In this document: positions 49,633 to 58,299 of the stretch, piece after piece
Position numbering within the stretch: position 1 is the first letter of the stretch
How the letters are laid out: every line of letters starts with the position of its first letter
NCBI RefSeq assembly: GCF_013179575.1
Contig: NZ_JABMCQ010000001.1
Coordinates: 37,199-101,198, forward strand
Source: Sphingobacterium shayense
GTDB lineage: Bacteria; Bacteroidota; Bacteroidia; Sphingobacteriales; Sphingobacteriaceae
Direction of reading: 5' to 3'
Length of the DNA: 64,000 bases
Notes under the pieces: generated by a model
Databases searched by the model: none
Seen by the model: only the letters and a program-made list of their open reading frames with translations
What the model was told of the DNA's origin: nothing
Made by a program: the position numbers and the translations under genes

Positions 49633-49755
49633 TTTCTTGACGAATGAACCAGGTATATTGATATTAATCTAATAATGTGAATTGTGGAAAAAAAAAATTT
49701 TAACGGTAGCTAAACATTAAATACTTTTATGGTGAACATTATAAACCGCATAACC

Positions 49756-49866
49756 ATGGAAAAATTACTTATTCAGCCTGAAATCTCACTGTGCGTTGCG
49801 GCGATCCTTCTCGTTTCTGCCGTTGTGCTATTTAGAGTATATTCGAAATTTGTCAAGCATTATTAG
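49756..49866 (+). CDS. putative 36-aa single-helix membrane peptide
   Basis: ATG 49756 to TAG 49866 encodes 36 residues: a short N-terminus, one hydrophobic helix (about 12-27) and a basic, aromatic tail (RVYSKFVKHY). An in-frame ATG at 49729 could add 9 residues. TACTTTTA (49722-49729) is a 7/8 promoter-box match. The unidentified structured region begins 6 nt after the stop. Composition recalls small membrane peptides, including type I toxins, but that is only a resemblance. Confidence 0.4.
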   Translation: MEKLLIQPEISLCVAAILLVSAVVLFRVYSKFVKHY

Positions 49867-49871
49867 TAATT

Positions 49872-50235
49872 CGCTCAGTAGTATGAGCGGTTATAAAATG
49901 GGGCGTAAAACCCACTGATCACGACCGATCCGAAAGGGTGGGTGAGATAACTTTGGCACATACCTTTTAAAAGAACATTTGTACTTGCGATGGTTCTTTG
50001 AGGTGATCGCAGGATTGTTAGGCTGGCGTTAAGCCATAAAGTGCAAAGACTCTGCTTTACGGCTACTAAGGGTTGCATAATCGAAATATTGCCCCTTTGA
50101 GAACCAATTCGCGCGTCACCCAAAATGGAGCAATGCAATGCATTGTCAATATGTGAGCCTTTGACTACGAAGTCTTATCTATCAGACTATACTGCGGGAG
50201 GGTAGCCTAAACGCTTATTTTTATTGGTATTCGCG
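49872..50235 (+). ncRNA. candidate large structured RNA, unidentified
   Basis: About 360 nt without a convincing gene and with many foldable elements (plus-strand reading): CGCTCA/TGAGCG hairpin (49872-49889); ACCCAC 49910-49915 with GTGGGT 49938-49943; CTTGCGAT 49984-49991 with ATCGCAGG 50006-50013; AAGGG...CCCTT hairpin with cgaa loop (50068-50097); GACT/AGTC hairpin (50163-50174). Long-range pairs: GGCTAC 50061-50066 with GTAGCC 50202-50207, ATGAGCG 49883-49889 with CGCTTAT 50212-50218 (closing helix), and a 7-nt loop-to-strand match (TGGTTCT 49991-49997 with AGAACCA 50100-50106), a possible pseudoknot. A terminator follows. It lacks the core signatures of RNase P RNA and tmRNA. Confidence 0.45.
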
Positions 50236-50269
50236 AAAAAGACGCAACTGAAGTTAATTGCGTCTTTTT
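50236..50269. terminator. bidirectional terminator, structured region / trpA
   Basis: AAAAAGACGCAA (50236-50247) pairs perfectly with TTGCGTCTTTTT (50258-50269), with a T-run on both strands. It ends the trp operon on the minus strand and the structured RNA on the plus strand. Confidence 0.92.
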
Positions 50270-50330
50270 AATTGTTAAAAATATCAATATCGAGCTATGT
50301 TAAAGTTTGGTTGTAACTCTACGACACTTA

Positions 50331-51104
50331 TTAAGGGTTCACGATCGATTTGATAAACTTTTCGATCTTATCCTCATAATTTTGCTGTGCGAGAATATTT
50401 ACAAAGGCAGTTCCTATTATTGCCCCCGCAGCATAGTCTGTCGCTTTTTGAAATGTCTTTGCGTCAGAGATACCGAAACCAATGACCAATGGACTTTTGA
50501 GATTCATTGCTGCCAAACGTTTGAAGTACAATTCCGCCTGGTTGCTGACTTCAAGATTTTTGCCGGTAGTAGCATTTGAAGACAGTAGATAAATAAAACT
50601 ATTACTAAGGCCATCGATTTTTCGGATCCTTTCATCTGAGGTTTGTGGAGTGACTAAAAACACATTGCTAATACCATATTTGGTAAATAGATCTTGATAG
50701 AGTTCCTCATATTCATACATAGGCAGATCTGGAATTATAACGCCCGTGATTCCGACTTCTTGACAAGATTTACAAAAATTTTCTACACCGTACTGAAGAA
50801 CAGGGTTAAAATAACCCATCAGAAATACAGGAATCGTTACTCGTTTAGGGAGCCCTTTTAGCTGTTCGAATAACGTTTTAAGCGTCATTCCATTTTCCAG
50901 GGCTATTTGAGAGCTTTTTTGAATGACTGGTCCGTCTGCTACTGGGTCGGAGTATGGAAAACCGATTTCTAAGAAATCAACTCCAGACTTTTCCAAGCGT
51001 TCAGCAATATCCACCGTTGAATTGAGTGTAGGATACCCAGCGGTATAATAGATTGACAACAGACGTTTGTCAGCATTTGCTTTGGTTAAATTTTCTTTTT
51101 GCAT
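50331..51104 (-). CDS. trpA: tryptophan synthase alpha subunit
   Basis: 257 aa from ATG 51104 (MQKENLTKANAD). Cleaves indole-3-glycerol phosphate to indole and glyceraldehyde 3-phosphate. FLEIGFPYSDPVADGP carries the catalytic Glu/Asp motif, and the phosphate loop SSNATTGKN is present. An upstream in-frame start inside trpB would add 27 residues and is unlikely. Begins 4 nt after the trpB stop. Confidence 0.96.
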   Translation of the reverse strand: MQKENLTKANADKRLLSIYYTAGYPTLNSTVDIAERLEKSGVDFLEIGFPYSDPVADGPVIQKSSQIALENGMTLKTLFEQLKGLPKRVTIPVFLMGYFNPVLQYGVENFCKSCQEVGITGVIIPDLPMYEYEELYQDLFTKYGISNVFLVTPQTSDERIRKIDGLSNSFIYLLSSNATTGKNLEVSNQAELYFKRLAAMNLKSPLVIGFGISDAKTFQKATDYAAGAIIGTAFVNILAQQNYEDKIEKFIKSIVNP

Positions 51105-51108
51105 TTTC

Positions 51109-52296
51109 TTAGAGTCCAAAATATTTTGTGTAATTGTCAAGATCCTTGTCGCCTCGACCTGATAAACAAATAACGACGGTTTCATCTCCTTTAAAGGACA
51201 TTTTTTCTAAATATGCCAGTGCATGAGAACTTTCAATCGCCGGGATAATGCCTTCCAGTTGTGTTAGCCTTAATCCAGCTTGCATAGCTTCATCGTCTGT
51301 AATACTAACGTATGATCCTCTTCCGTTTTTAAATAACCAGGCATGCTGCGGTCCGATGCCAGGGTAATCTAATCCCGCGGAAATCGAGTACGGTTCAATA
51401 ACCTGTCCGTCATCTGTTTGCATAAGAATAGAACGGCTACCGTGAAGAACGCCCTCTTTGCCAAGCGCAGTCGTTGCTGCAGATTCTCCGCTTTCCACGC
51501 CATGACCGGCGGCTTCTACCGCAATTAGTTTTACTTCTTCTTGATCTAGAAAATGATAGAACATTCCAGCAGCATTTGAACCGCCGCCTACGCATGCTAT
51601 TACATAGTTAGGAGTGTCGCTATCGGTTTTCTCTAAAAGTTGCTTTTTTGTTTCCTCAGAAATGATGGATTGGAATTTGGCAACCATGTCTGGATAAGGA
51701 TGTGGCCCCACAACCGAGCCAATGATATAGTGCGTGTCGACGGGATTATTAATCCAATCACGAAGCGCTTCGTTTGTGGCATCTTTTAGTGTACGGCTTC
51801 CTGACTGCGCTGCTATAACTTTTGCCCCCATCATCTTCATGCGAGCAACGTTAGGTGCTTGTCTTGCTATATCCACTTCTCCCATATAAACGATACATTC
51901 AAGTCCCTTGAGGGCGCAGACTGTTGCAGTGGCGACTCCATGTTGGCCAGCACCTGTTTCAGCGATAATGCGTTTTTTCCCCAACCGTTCTGCAAGCAGG
52001 ATTTGTCCTACGGTGTTGTTTATTTTATGTGCCCCAGTATGGTTTAGGTCTTCACGTTTTAGGTAAATATTAGCTCCATAGCGTTGAGAAAGACGTTTTG
52101 CTAAGTATAATGGTGACGGACGTCCTACGTAATCTCGTAATAACTCTTGGAATTCCTGTTGAAAACTTTCGTCTTGTATAATATCAAGGTATTTCTGTTG
52201 AAGCTCCTCCACATTTGGATAGAGCATTTCCGGTATGTAGGCGCCACCAAATGGTCCATAATACCCTTTTTCGTTTACGTGATACTTATTCATCAT
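51109..52296 (-). CDS. trpB: tryptophan synthase beta subunit
   Basis: 395 aa. PLP enzyme joining indole and serine to tryptophan. PLP lysine in HKINNT ([15 protein letters not shown]), phosphate-binding GGGSNA and the C-terminal SGRGDKD motif are all present; [12 protein letters not shown] is the usual N-terminus. Starts 3 nt after trpF. Confidence 0.98.
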   Translation of the reverse strand: MMNKYHVNEKGYYGPFGGAYIPEMLYPNVEELQQKYLDIIQDESFQQEFQELLRDYVGRPSPLYLAKRLSQRYGANIYLKREDLNHTGAHKINNTVGQILLAERLGKKRIIAETGAGQHGVATATVCALKGLECIVYMGEVDIARQAPNVARMKMMGAKVIAAQSGSRTLKDATNEALRDWINNPVDTHYIIGSVVGPHPYPDMVAKFQSIISEETKKQLLEKTDSDTPNYVIACVGGGSNAAGMFYHFLDQEEVKLIAVEAAGHGVESGESAATTALGKEGVLHGSRSILMQTDDGQVIEPYSISAGLDYPGIGPQHAWLFKNGRGSYVSITDDEAMQAGLRLTQLEGIIPAIESSHALAYLEKMSFKGDETVVICLSGRGDKDLDNYTKYFGL

Positions 52297-52299
52297 TTG

Positions 52300-52908
52300 T
52301 TATAATAGATTCAGTGCGTTTTGTAGTTCGTTAATGTTTTTTAATCCAGGCTTTAATTCAAATTTGGAGTTTAGATCCAATCCGATAAGCCGTTTGTCTC
52401 CGATAAGGCTAGCTGCCTTGATATTCTGCTTTGACAACCCACCACTTAAAAAATAGGGAATATGTAATTTATACCCTTTGAGTACTTCCCAATTGAATGT
52501 TTGGCCTGTGCCACCATGTTGTTTACTTCGTGTATCAAATAAAAAATAATCTACGTGTGAGACGTAGTTCTCTAAGGTTGCCCAATTGAACTCTTCATGA
52601 ATACCAAATGCTTTAATAACAGGGACACCCAAATCTTGAATTTCTTTACAAAATTCTGGAGTTTCTGCGCCGTGCAGTTGTATGACGTGAAGGCCCTCGT
52701 CGAGTTTCTTTCTAATATTGTTTACTGTATCATTTACAAAAACACCAACTTTTTTAATTGATCCGGGAATTTGTACTGTGGGAATTTTTAAAACCGACCT
52801 GGGGGATTGATCATAGAATATAAACCCGATATAATCGATCGGGAGTTTGATTAACTCTGAAATGTTCTGGTCGTCTTTCATGCCACAGACTTTGACTTGT
52901 AACTTCAT
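52300..52908 (-). CDS. trpF: phosphoribosylanthranilate isomerase
   Basis: 202 aa TIM barrel. Converts phosphoribosylanthranilate to CdRP. N-terminal KVCGMKDDQNI carries the catalytic Cys; GFIFYDQSPRSV, IQLHGAET and FLFDTRS (catalytic Asp) follow in the expected order. trpC is not between it and trpD, unlike many trp operons. 1 nt after the trpD stop. Confidence 0.96.
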   Translation of the reverse strand: MKLQVKVCGMKDDQNISELIKLPIDYIGFIFYDQSPRSVLKIPTVQIPGSIKKVGVFVNDTVNNIRKKLDEGLHVIQLHGAETPEFCKEIQDLGVPVIKAFGIHEEFNWATLENYVSHVDYFLFDTRSKQHGGTGQTFNWEVLKGYKLHIPYFLSGGLSKQNIKAASLIGDKRLIGLDLNSKFELKPGLKNINELQNALNLL

Positions 52909-52909
52909 T

Positions 52910-53899
52910 TTAGTTTTGTATTAATTTTTGGAAACTAGCTAATGCTTTTAATCCTAGTAGGGATGTTTCTGCTTCATAAAAACAATCACCAAAACTCTTG
53001 TTGGGGTGTATCGTTTTTATTGCGAAAGCAGCATTGGCTAATACGACTTTGTTCTGGACATCGGTGCCATTTCCTCGCATTATTTTTTGGAATATGTTTG
53101 CTGCTTCTTCCACAGTGTCTCCCCCAGTAAGTGTTGCGGCCTGAATAGGTGTGAATCCTAAATCTTCGACTTTGAAGTATTGTTCGCCCCGGTTGTCTAT
53201 TAGTTTGAAATCTCCAGTTAATGAGATTTCATCATAGCCGTCTAAAGCATGGATGATACTGTATTGTTTGTCTGTGTTCTGATATAAATAATTATATAAT
53301 CTGGCAAGCTCTAAACTAAAAACTCCGACTGCTTGATACTTTGGGCTAGCTGGATTTGTTAGAGGGCCCAGCATATTGAAAAAGGTCTTTACGCCTAATG
53401 CACGACGTATCGGCGCTACCGTCTTCATCGCTGGATGAAATAAAGGCGCATGAAGAAAACATATGTTGGCTTGATCTAGTTGACGGCGGAGCTCGCTGAC
53501 ATCGTTTGTAAATTTGTATCCCAGATGTTCCATGACATTGGAAGAACCGCATCCTGAGGAAACACCTACATTTCCATGTTTCGCAACTTGATAGCCAGCA
53601 CCTGCGACAACGAAAGAAGCTAAAGTAGAAATATTAAAGGTGTTTTTACCATCTCCTCCTGTCCCACAAAGATCGATAAGGTCATACCCCGGAAGATCGA
53701 CTTTATTGCATAGGTCATACATCGCATTGCGGAAGCCACTCAGTTCCTCTACACGAATGCTACGCATACCGTAAATTGTCAAAAAAGCAGCGATTTGATG
53801 ACTATCATATTTCCCTGTCGCGATGTTCGTTAAGATGCCATACGCTTCTTCTTTTGTAAATGTTTTGTATTCAAATAAATGAGCTAATATCTTCTTCAT
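52910..53899 (-). CDS. trpD: anthranilate phosphoribosyltransferase
   Basis: 329 aa. Joins anthranilate to PRPP. Phosphate/PRPP site DLCGTGGDGKNTFNIST, KHGNVGVSSGCGSSN and the NMLGPLTNPA segment are intact. First gene of trpDFBA; it is preceded directly by the attenuator described at 53914-54031. Confidence 0.97.
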   Translation of the reverse strand: MKKILAHLFEYKTFTKEEAYGILTNIATGKYDSHQIAAFLTIYGMRSIRVEELSGFRNAMYDLCNKVDLPGYDLIDLCGTGGDGKNTFNISTLASFVVAGAGYQVAKHGNVGVSSGCGSSNVMEHLGYKFTNDVSELRRQLDQANICFLHAPLFHPAMKTVAPIRRALGVKTFFNMLGPLTNPASPKYQAVGVFSLELARLYNYLYQNTDKQYSIIHALDGYDEISLTGDFKLIDNRGEQYFKVEDLGFTPIQAATLTGGDTVEEAANIFQKIMRGNGTDVQNKVVLANAAFAIKTIHPNKSFGDCFYEAETSLLGLKALASFQKLIQN

Positions 53900-53913
53900 G
53901 ACTTTGATGGACT

Positions 53914-53946
53914 AAAATAAAAAAAGCTTGCCTATTTAGGCAAGCT
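53914..53946 (-). terminator. trp attenuator terminator
   Basis: Minus strand: AGCTTGCCTA...TAGGCAAGCT stem (53925-53946) followed by a T-run (53924-53914), ending 15 nt before the trpD ATG. It stops leader transcription when tryptophan is plentiful. Confidence 0.88.
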
Positions 53947-53995
53947 ACTATTCTTTGAGATGAAAAAAATCAAGCAATAGGTTTTTGCCACAACA

Positions 53996-54031
53996 TTAAT
54001 TGTTGTGCCACCACCATGCTCTACTTTTCAT
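53996..54031 (-). CDS. trpL: trp operon leader peptide MKSRAWWWHNN
   Basis: 11 codons, ATG at 54031, TAA at 53996. Three consecutive Trp codons (UGG UGG UGG) followed by His-Asn-Asn. This is the sensing part of a transcription attenuator for trpDFBA. The first pairing arm after the Trp codons begins within the leader (CACAAC). Confidence 0.9.
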   Translation of the reverse strand: MKSRAWWWHNN

Positions 54032-54107
54032 TGTTAAATTCATTTGTATTATCGTTGTGAACAAATATCTAATATTTATTGCTTAGCTCCAAATATTTAT
54101 CAAAAAA

Positions 54108-54566
54108 CTAATAGGTTACGAAATGCGCAATTTTATTTCCTTTAGAAACTAAGGTGAACGACGCAATTCTATCGTTCTCTATATATACAGCGAGCATTTG
54201 TCTGTTTTTATAATAAAGAAAATACATTTTGTTCGTCGGTTTTCCTTCGGGGTCGATGTCGTCGGTTTCTCTGCGGGAGAGCTCATCGAAAGGAATATAG
54301 GTAATGTTATCGACGTTTTTAGTTTGTAGGTTTAAGCGGATTTCGTTAATGCTTGCTTCTAAGTAGTCGTAACCTTCATTCGAAGTAGTTTTTTCAATCT
54401 GTACGTGTTTTGCTAGAATTACGTCGGCTCTTATTGATGGATTATTTACATCAGAAATAAAAGCTTGCACAATTGCAATATCCTTATTAGCGGCATCATT
54501 TTTCTGAGCCCTGCTTGAGGAAATTATGGTTAACACTAGTGCAAATGTGTATATAACTCTATTCAT
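54108..54566 (-). CDS. hypothetical secreted protein
   Basis: 152 aa with an N-terminal signal peptide (about 1-20, cut near SRAQ). The remainder is a small soluble domain with mixed beta strands and charged loops; no family recognised. It lies on the same strand upstream of the trp leader but is separated by the leader promoter, so a role in tryptophan synthesis is not implied. Confidence 0.6.
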   Translation of the reverse strand: MNRVIYTFALVLTIISSSRAQKNDAANKDIAIVQAFISDVNNPSIRADVILAKHVQIEKTTSNEGYDYLEASINEIRLNLQTKNVDNITYIPFDELSRRETDDIDPEGKPTNKMYFLYYKNRQMLAVYIENDRIASFTLVSKGNKIAHFVTY

Positions 54567-54681
54567 GTCTAGTCTTTAAAATAAGACACGAGAAATACTC
54601 TAAGGATTAATAGTGCGTTCAGTAATTTGCATTTCGGTACTAAAAAAACGCTTATAAATTGAAGTTTGTTAATTAATTAAA

Positions 54682-54716
54682 AAATAAAAAACGCCCAATT
54701 TTGGCGTTTTTTATTT
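54682..54716 (-). terminator. terminator after the DUF2795 gene
   Basis: AAAAAACGCC / GGCGTTTTTT stem with a 7-nt loop, followed on the minus strand by a long T-rich tract; begins right at the stop codon of the DUF2795 gene. Confidence 0.85.
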
Positions 54717-54717
54717 T

Positions 54718-54939
54718 TTAATATTCGTCTTCGTTGAAAAAGAAGTCATCCTTTGTAGGATAGTCTGGCCAGATCTCCTCAATGTTTTCATAAGGCTCAC
54801 CGTCGTCTTCTAATGCTTGAAGATTTTCGATTACTTCAACGGGAGCGCCGGAACGAATAGCATAATCGATTAATTCATCTTTGGTTGCTGGCCATGGAGC
54901 ATCTTCCAAATGAGATGCCAATTCTAGTGTCCAATACAT
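54718..54939 (-). CDS. DUF2795 domain protein, small acidic
   Basis: 73 aa, strongly acidic, with the DUF2795 helical core (WPATKDELIDYAIRSGAPVEVIENLQAL) and an acidic tail (FFFNEDEY). Function unknown; members occur widely in Bacteroidota and other phyla. Monocistronic. Confidence 0.8.
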   Translation of the reverse strand: MYWTLELASHLEDAPWPATKDELIDYAIRSGAPVEVIENLQALEDDGEPYENIEEIWPDYPTKDDFFFNEDEY

Positions 54940-55059
54940 ACTCTAATTTATTTAAATTGCTATTTTCCGCAAAAATAATATAATTATTCACTAAAACAAG
55001 TCAAAACAATGTTATTAAATTGAATTGTTTTTAAGTACCTGTTAATCAGGTTAATAAAA

Positions 55060-55818
55060 TTAAAATTTTTCGAAATCTGATCCTTTTTCGTTTAGGGCGT
55101 CTAGCCTTGGATCGACAGATTTGATAGAAGGGTTGGGGTAGTCGTCTTCGATAAGCCCGTCACGCATACGTACAATGCGGTGTGCATGTTGTGCAATATC
55201 TTCCTCATGAGTAACCAGGATAATGGTATTACCTCTAGAATGGATGTCTTCTAATAGTCCCATAATCTCGATTGAAGTTTTTGTATCTAAATTTCCGGTT
55301 GGTTCATCTGCTAAAATTATTGAGGGATCGTTGATAAGTGCTCGTGCGACAGCAACTCGTTGTCGTTGACCGCCTGACAATTCGTTTGGACGGTGATCAA
55401 CTCTATTGCCCAAACCCACGTTTTCTAACGCATTTAATGCGCGTTCATTGCGTGTGGATTTATTAAGTCCTGCGTAAATTAGGGGAAGAGCGACGTTTTC
55501 AAGCGCAGTACTTTTAGGTAAGAGGTTGAAAGTTTGAAATACAAAGCCTATTTCTTTGTTTCGAACTTCTGCAAGTTCATCTTCTGTCATATCCGAAACG
55601 TCAATTCCGTTGAGAACATAAGAGCCTCTTGTTGGGGTGTCTAAACAGCCTAAAATGTTCATTAAAGTAGATTTTCCAGAACCGGATGGTCCCATTAACG
55701 CCACAAAATCTCCCTTTTTTATCTGTAGAGACACGGACTTTAGAGCATAAATTTTCTCGGCGCCAATTATGTATTCTCTGCCAATATCTTCGATTTCTAT
55801 TAAAAAGCTTTTGTCCAT
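55060..55818 (-). CDS. ABC transporter ATP-binding protein, MacB/LolD type
   Basis: 252 aa. Walker [10 protein letters not shown] (43-51), signature LSGGQRQRV and Walker [10 protein letters not shown] are present. MacB-type ATPases work with FtsX-like permeases in lipoprotein export, drug efflux or cell-division signalling. A C-terminal tail (about 225-252, acidic) is extra. No permease is adjacent. Partner and substrate unknown. Confidence 0.85.
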   Translation of the reverse strand: MDKSFLIEIEDIGREYIIGAEKIYALKSVSLQIKKGDFVALMGPSGSGKSTLMNILGCLDTPTRGSYVLNGIDVSDMTEDELAEVRNKEIGFVFQTFNLLPKSTALENVALPLIYAGLNKSTRNERALNALENVGLGNRVDHRPNELSGGQRQRVAVARALINDPSIILADEPTGNLDTKTSIEIMGLLEDIHSRGNTIILVTHEEDIAQHAHRIVRMRDGLIEDDYPNPSIKSVDPRLDALNEKGSDFEKF

Positions 55819-55900
55819 CTGATTCGGATTATAACAGCGATGAAGTTACAAAAATATTGCGAAAAGCGTATTTGATTTTGACTTCCGTATTATTCAATAT

Positions 55901-56638
55901 TTAATTGTGCCGATTCCAAACGCTTTTCATGCGATTATATACGATGTTCTCTAGCGTGCTATTATCATTCACCAGATACTCATTAATTTCAATTGGTGCT
56001 AAAATTCTCACATGTATAGTTCCTGGTTTAGAACCAAATCTTTTGCCGTCATCCCATAGGATTTTCCATGCATCTTGTATAACAATAGGGAGGATAGGGA
56101 TTTTGTTTTCGGTCGCCATACGAAACGCGCCCGACTTGAAAGGATGCAACACTGGAGGATACCTATCGTCAATTTTTCCTTCAGGGAAGATCACAACAGA
56201 ATAATTCTTCTTTAGGAGTGCCTCAGCTTTTTTATAGGCTTTAAAAGACGATATTTTACTGTCGCGTTTGACAGGGATATCGATCGTTTTGAAGAATATT
56301 CGGGTAACGGGATTACTTAAAAGTTCTTCTTTTCCCATAAATGAGAAGGGTTTGTTGCATAAAAAAGTGAGAATAGTGATGTCTAGTATCGAGGTATGGT
56401 TGGGGCACAGGACAAATGTTCGATTCCAGTCGACTGGATGGTCGTATTCTACTTCGATTTTTATGCCGACCAAATAAAGACTCCATACGCTGATAATCCG
56501 TCTGAATGACGCGATCTTGGCATAATGTTTATCGGGATTCTTCGCTAAGAAATATAAGACAGGAAAACACAAGCAAAAGACTGCGAAAACGGTGCCTAAG
56601 TATAACAACCGGTGAAGACTCTTAAACAAGTTTCTCAT
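55901..56638 (-). CDS. 1-acyl-sn-glycerol-3-phosphate acyltransferase (PlsC) family
   Basis: 245 aa. N-terminal membrane helix (about 12-32), acyltransferase motif NHTSILD (80-86, HxxxxD) and FPEGKIDD (about 150). Adds the second acyl chain in phospholipid synthesis or a related lysophospholipid. Several PlsC-type proteins are normal in Bacteroidota and substrate choice cannot be told. Confidence 0.88.
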   Translation of the reverse strand: MRNLFKSLHRLLYLGTVFAVFCLCFPVLYFLAKNPDKHYAKIASFRRIISVWSLYLVGIKIEVEYDHPVDWNRTFVLCPNHTSILDITILTFLCNKPFSFMGKEELLSNPVTRIFFKTIDIPVKRDSKISSFKAYKKAEALLKKNYSVVIFPEGKIDDRYPPVLHPFKSGAFRMATENKIPILPIVIQDAWKILWDDGKRFGSKPGTIHVRILAPIEINEYLVNDNSTLENIVYNRMKSVWNRHN

Positions 56639-56693
56639 TGCTGAATCCTAAATTGATCTTTTAATTAAAGGAAGAGGAAGGTGACTTTTGAAT

Positions 56694-56725
56694 CGGCATT
56701 ACGAATTAGACAACTCGTAATGCCG
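56694..56725 (-). terminator. hairpin after the M20 peptidase gene
   Basis: CGGCATTACGA (56694-56704) pairs perfectly with TCGTAATGCCG (56715-56725), 7 nt after the stop. No T-run follows, so termination is less certain. Confidence 0.45.
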
Positions 56726-56731
56726 GCTAAT

Positions 56732-58102
56732 TTATTTGCTCAATTCTGCATAATATTTGAAGAATGCGGGTATTGTTTGGATACCCATTAAGTAGTTTTC
56801 TATTCCATATTTTTCGTTTGGAGAATGGAGGTTGTCACTATTCAATCCAAAACCCAACAAAACCGTTTTTACCCCTAGTTCTTTCTCGAAAAGTGCGACG
56901 ATAGGAATAGAACCTCCGCCACGTGTCGGTATAGGCTTTTTGCCGAAAGCTTCTTCAAGCGCTTTTTCAGCGGCTTTATAGGCTACACTATCCGTTGGTG
57001 TTACGACAGGCTCGCCGCCGTGATGAGGTTTTACTTCCACTTTTACATATTTTGGAGCAATTTTTTCAAAATGGTTTTTGAATAGTTCCGTAATACGATG
57101 AGAATCTTGATTCGGGACAAGACGCATTGAAATTTTAGCGAAAGCTTTCGATGGGAGCACTGTTTTAGCACCTTCGCCAATGTAGCCTCCCCATAGCCCG
57201 TTAACTTCTAAGGTCGGTCGAATACCGGTTCGTTCAATAGTGGTATATCCTTCTTCACCCCACACTTCATCGACGCCTAAATCCTCTTTGTATGTACTAA
57301 TATCAAAGGGTGCTTGGTTTAACGCTTCTCGTTCTTGTAGGCTCAATTCGATAACATCATCATAGAATCCAGGGATTGTTATATGGTTATTCTCGTCATG
57401 CAATGAAGCGATTAATTTCGCTAATATAGTGGTAGGGTTTGCGACGGCTCCTCCATATACACCCGAGTGTAAATCGCGGTTTGGTCCGGTTACTTCAACT
57501 TCTACATACGAAAGGCCACGTAGGCCGGTCTCCAGCGATGGCTGCTCCAAACTTATCATCGAGGTGTCAGAGATTACAATAACGTCATTACGTAATCGGT
57601 CACTATTTTGTTTGACAAATGTACCTAGGTTTGCTGACCCAACTTCCTCTTCGCCTTCGATCATGAATTTGACGTTACAGCTTAATGCATTGTTGATCAT
57701 CATGTACTCAAAAGCTTTGATGTGCATATAAAACTGACCTTTGTCATCGGCGGCACCGCGAGCATATATTTTTCCCTCACGAACAGTCGGTTCAAAGGGA
57801 GGCGTATCCCATAATTCGAGTGGATCGGCGGGTTGAACATCGTAGTGACCATAAACTAACACCGTAGGTAGATTCGGATCGATTAGTTTTTCTCCGTAAA
57901 CGATCGGATTACCCGCGGTTGGACATATTTCTACATTTTCAGCTCCAGCCGATTTTAATTTTTCTGCAACAAATTCGGCGGTTTTCAAGATATCGCTCTT
58001 GAATTTAGGATCTGCACTGACGGATGGAAAGCGCAGCAATGCGAATAACTCTTCTAAAAATCTATCCTTGTTGGATTGGACATATTCTTTTATTGTTTGC
58101 AT
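56732..58102 (-). CDS. M20 family metallodipeptidase
   Basis: 456 aa. Two-zinc M20 fold. Metal ligands H86 (YGHYDVQP), D119/D120 (AADDKGQ), the EGEEEVGS cluster (149-156) and the C-terminal His in LHSPNEKY are intact, with a bridging Asp in VISDTSM. Family members hydrolyse dipeptides (carnosinase/CPDG2 type). The dimerisation domain is at about 210-330. No signal peptide, so cytoplasmic. Confidence 0.92.
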   Translation of the reverse strand: MQTIKEYVQSNKDRFLEELFALLRFPSVSADPKFKSDILKTAEFVAEKLKSAGAENVEICPTAGNPIVYGEKLIDPNLPTVLVYGHYDVQPADPLELWDTPPFEPTVREGKIYARGAADDKGQFYMHIKAFEYMMINNALSCNVKFMIEGEEEVGSANLGTFVKQNSDRLRNDVIVISDTSMISLEQPSLETGLRGLSYVEVEVTGPNRDLHSGVYGGAVANPTTILAKLIASLHDENNHITIPGFYDDVIELSLQEREALNQAPFDISTYKEDLGVDEVWGEEGYTTIERTGIRPTLEVNGLWGGYIGEGAKTVLPSKAFAKISMRLVPNQDSHRITELFKNHFEKIAPKYVKVEVKPHHGGEPVVTPTDSVAYKAAEKALEEAFGKKPIPTRGGGSIPIVALFEKELGVKTVLLGFGLNSDNLHSPNEKYGIENYLMGIQTIPAFFKYYAELSK

Positions 58103-58299
58103 GTTGTTGTGTTTTTACAAAGCTACCAATTAATATTTAATCCGAGTTGTTGTTTTGGTAGCTCCGACTTCGTTCTCGATAATATCCTGTTGATGTGAAA
58201 AAAGGTTAAATTTTTTAGTTTGTTTTCTATTTCGATTGAAATTTAATTATACTTGAATTATTAACTTATATTTAAATGTGAATTGAACCTAACAAACCT

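Larger units (their letters stand above)
53914..54031 (-). promoter_or_regulatory. trp leader/attenuator region (Bacteroid-trp type)
   Basis: Leader peptide ORF with three Trp codons, a hairpin GCACAAC/GTTGTGG right after it (overlapping the leader stop), then the terminator. Ribosome stalling at the Trp codons would disturb the first hairpin; the competing antiterminator (perhaps CCTATT with AATAGG) is not obvious by eye. This matches the idea of the Rfam Bacteroid-trp element. A likely promoter is GATATTTG with TTTG about 20 nt upstream, near 54064-54096. Confidence 0.8.

Noticed and set aside
49872..50235. RNase P RNA or tmRNA identity for the structured region
   Set aside because: Neither the RNase P core (GAGGAAAGTCC type) nor tmRNA ends/T-arm (GGTTCGAATCC) is present on either strand.
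51105..51185. 27-residue N-terminal extension of TrpA
   Set aside because: It would overlap trpB deeply; ATG 51104 sits 4 nt after the trpB stop and gives the normal length.
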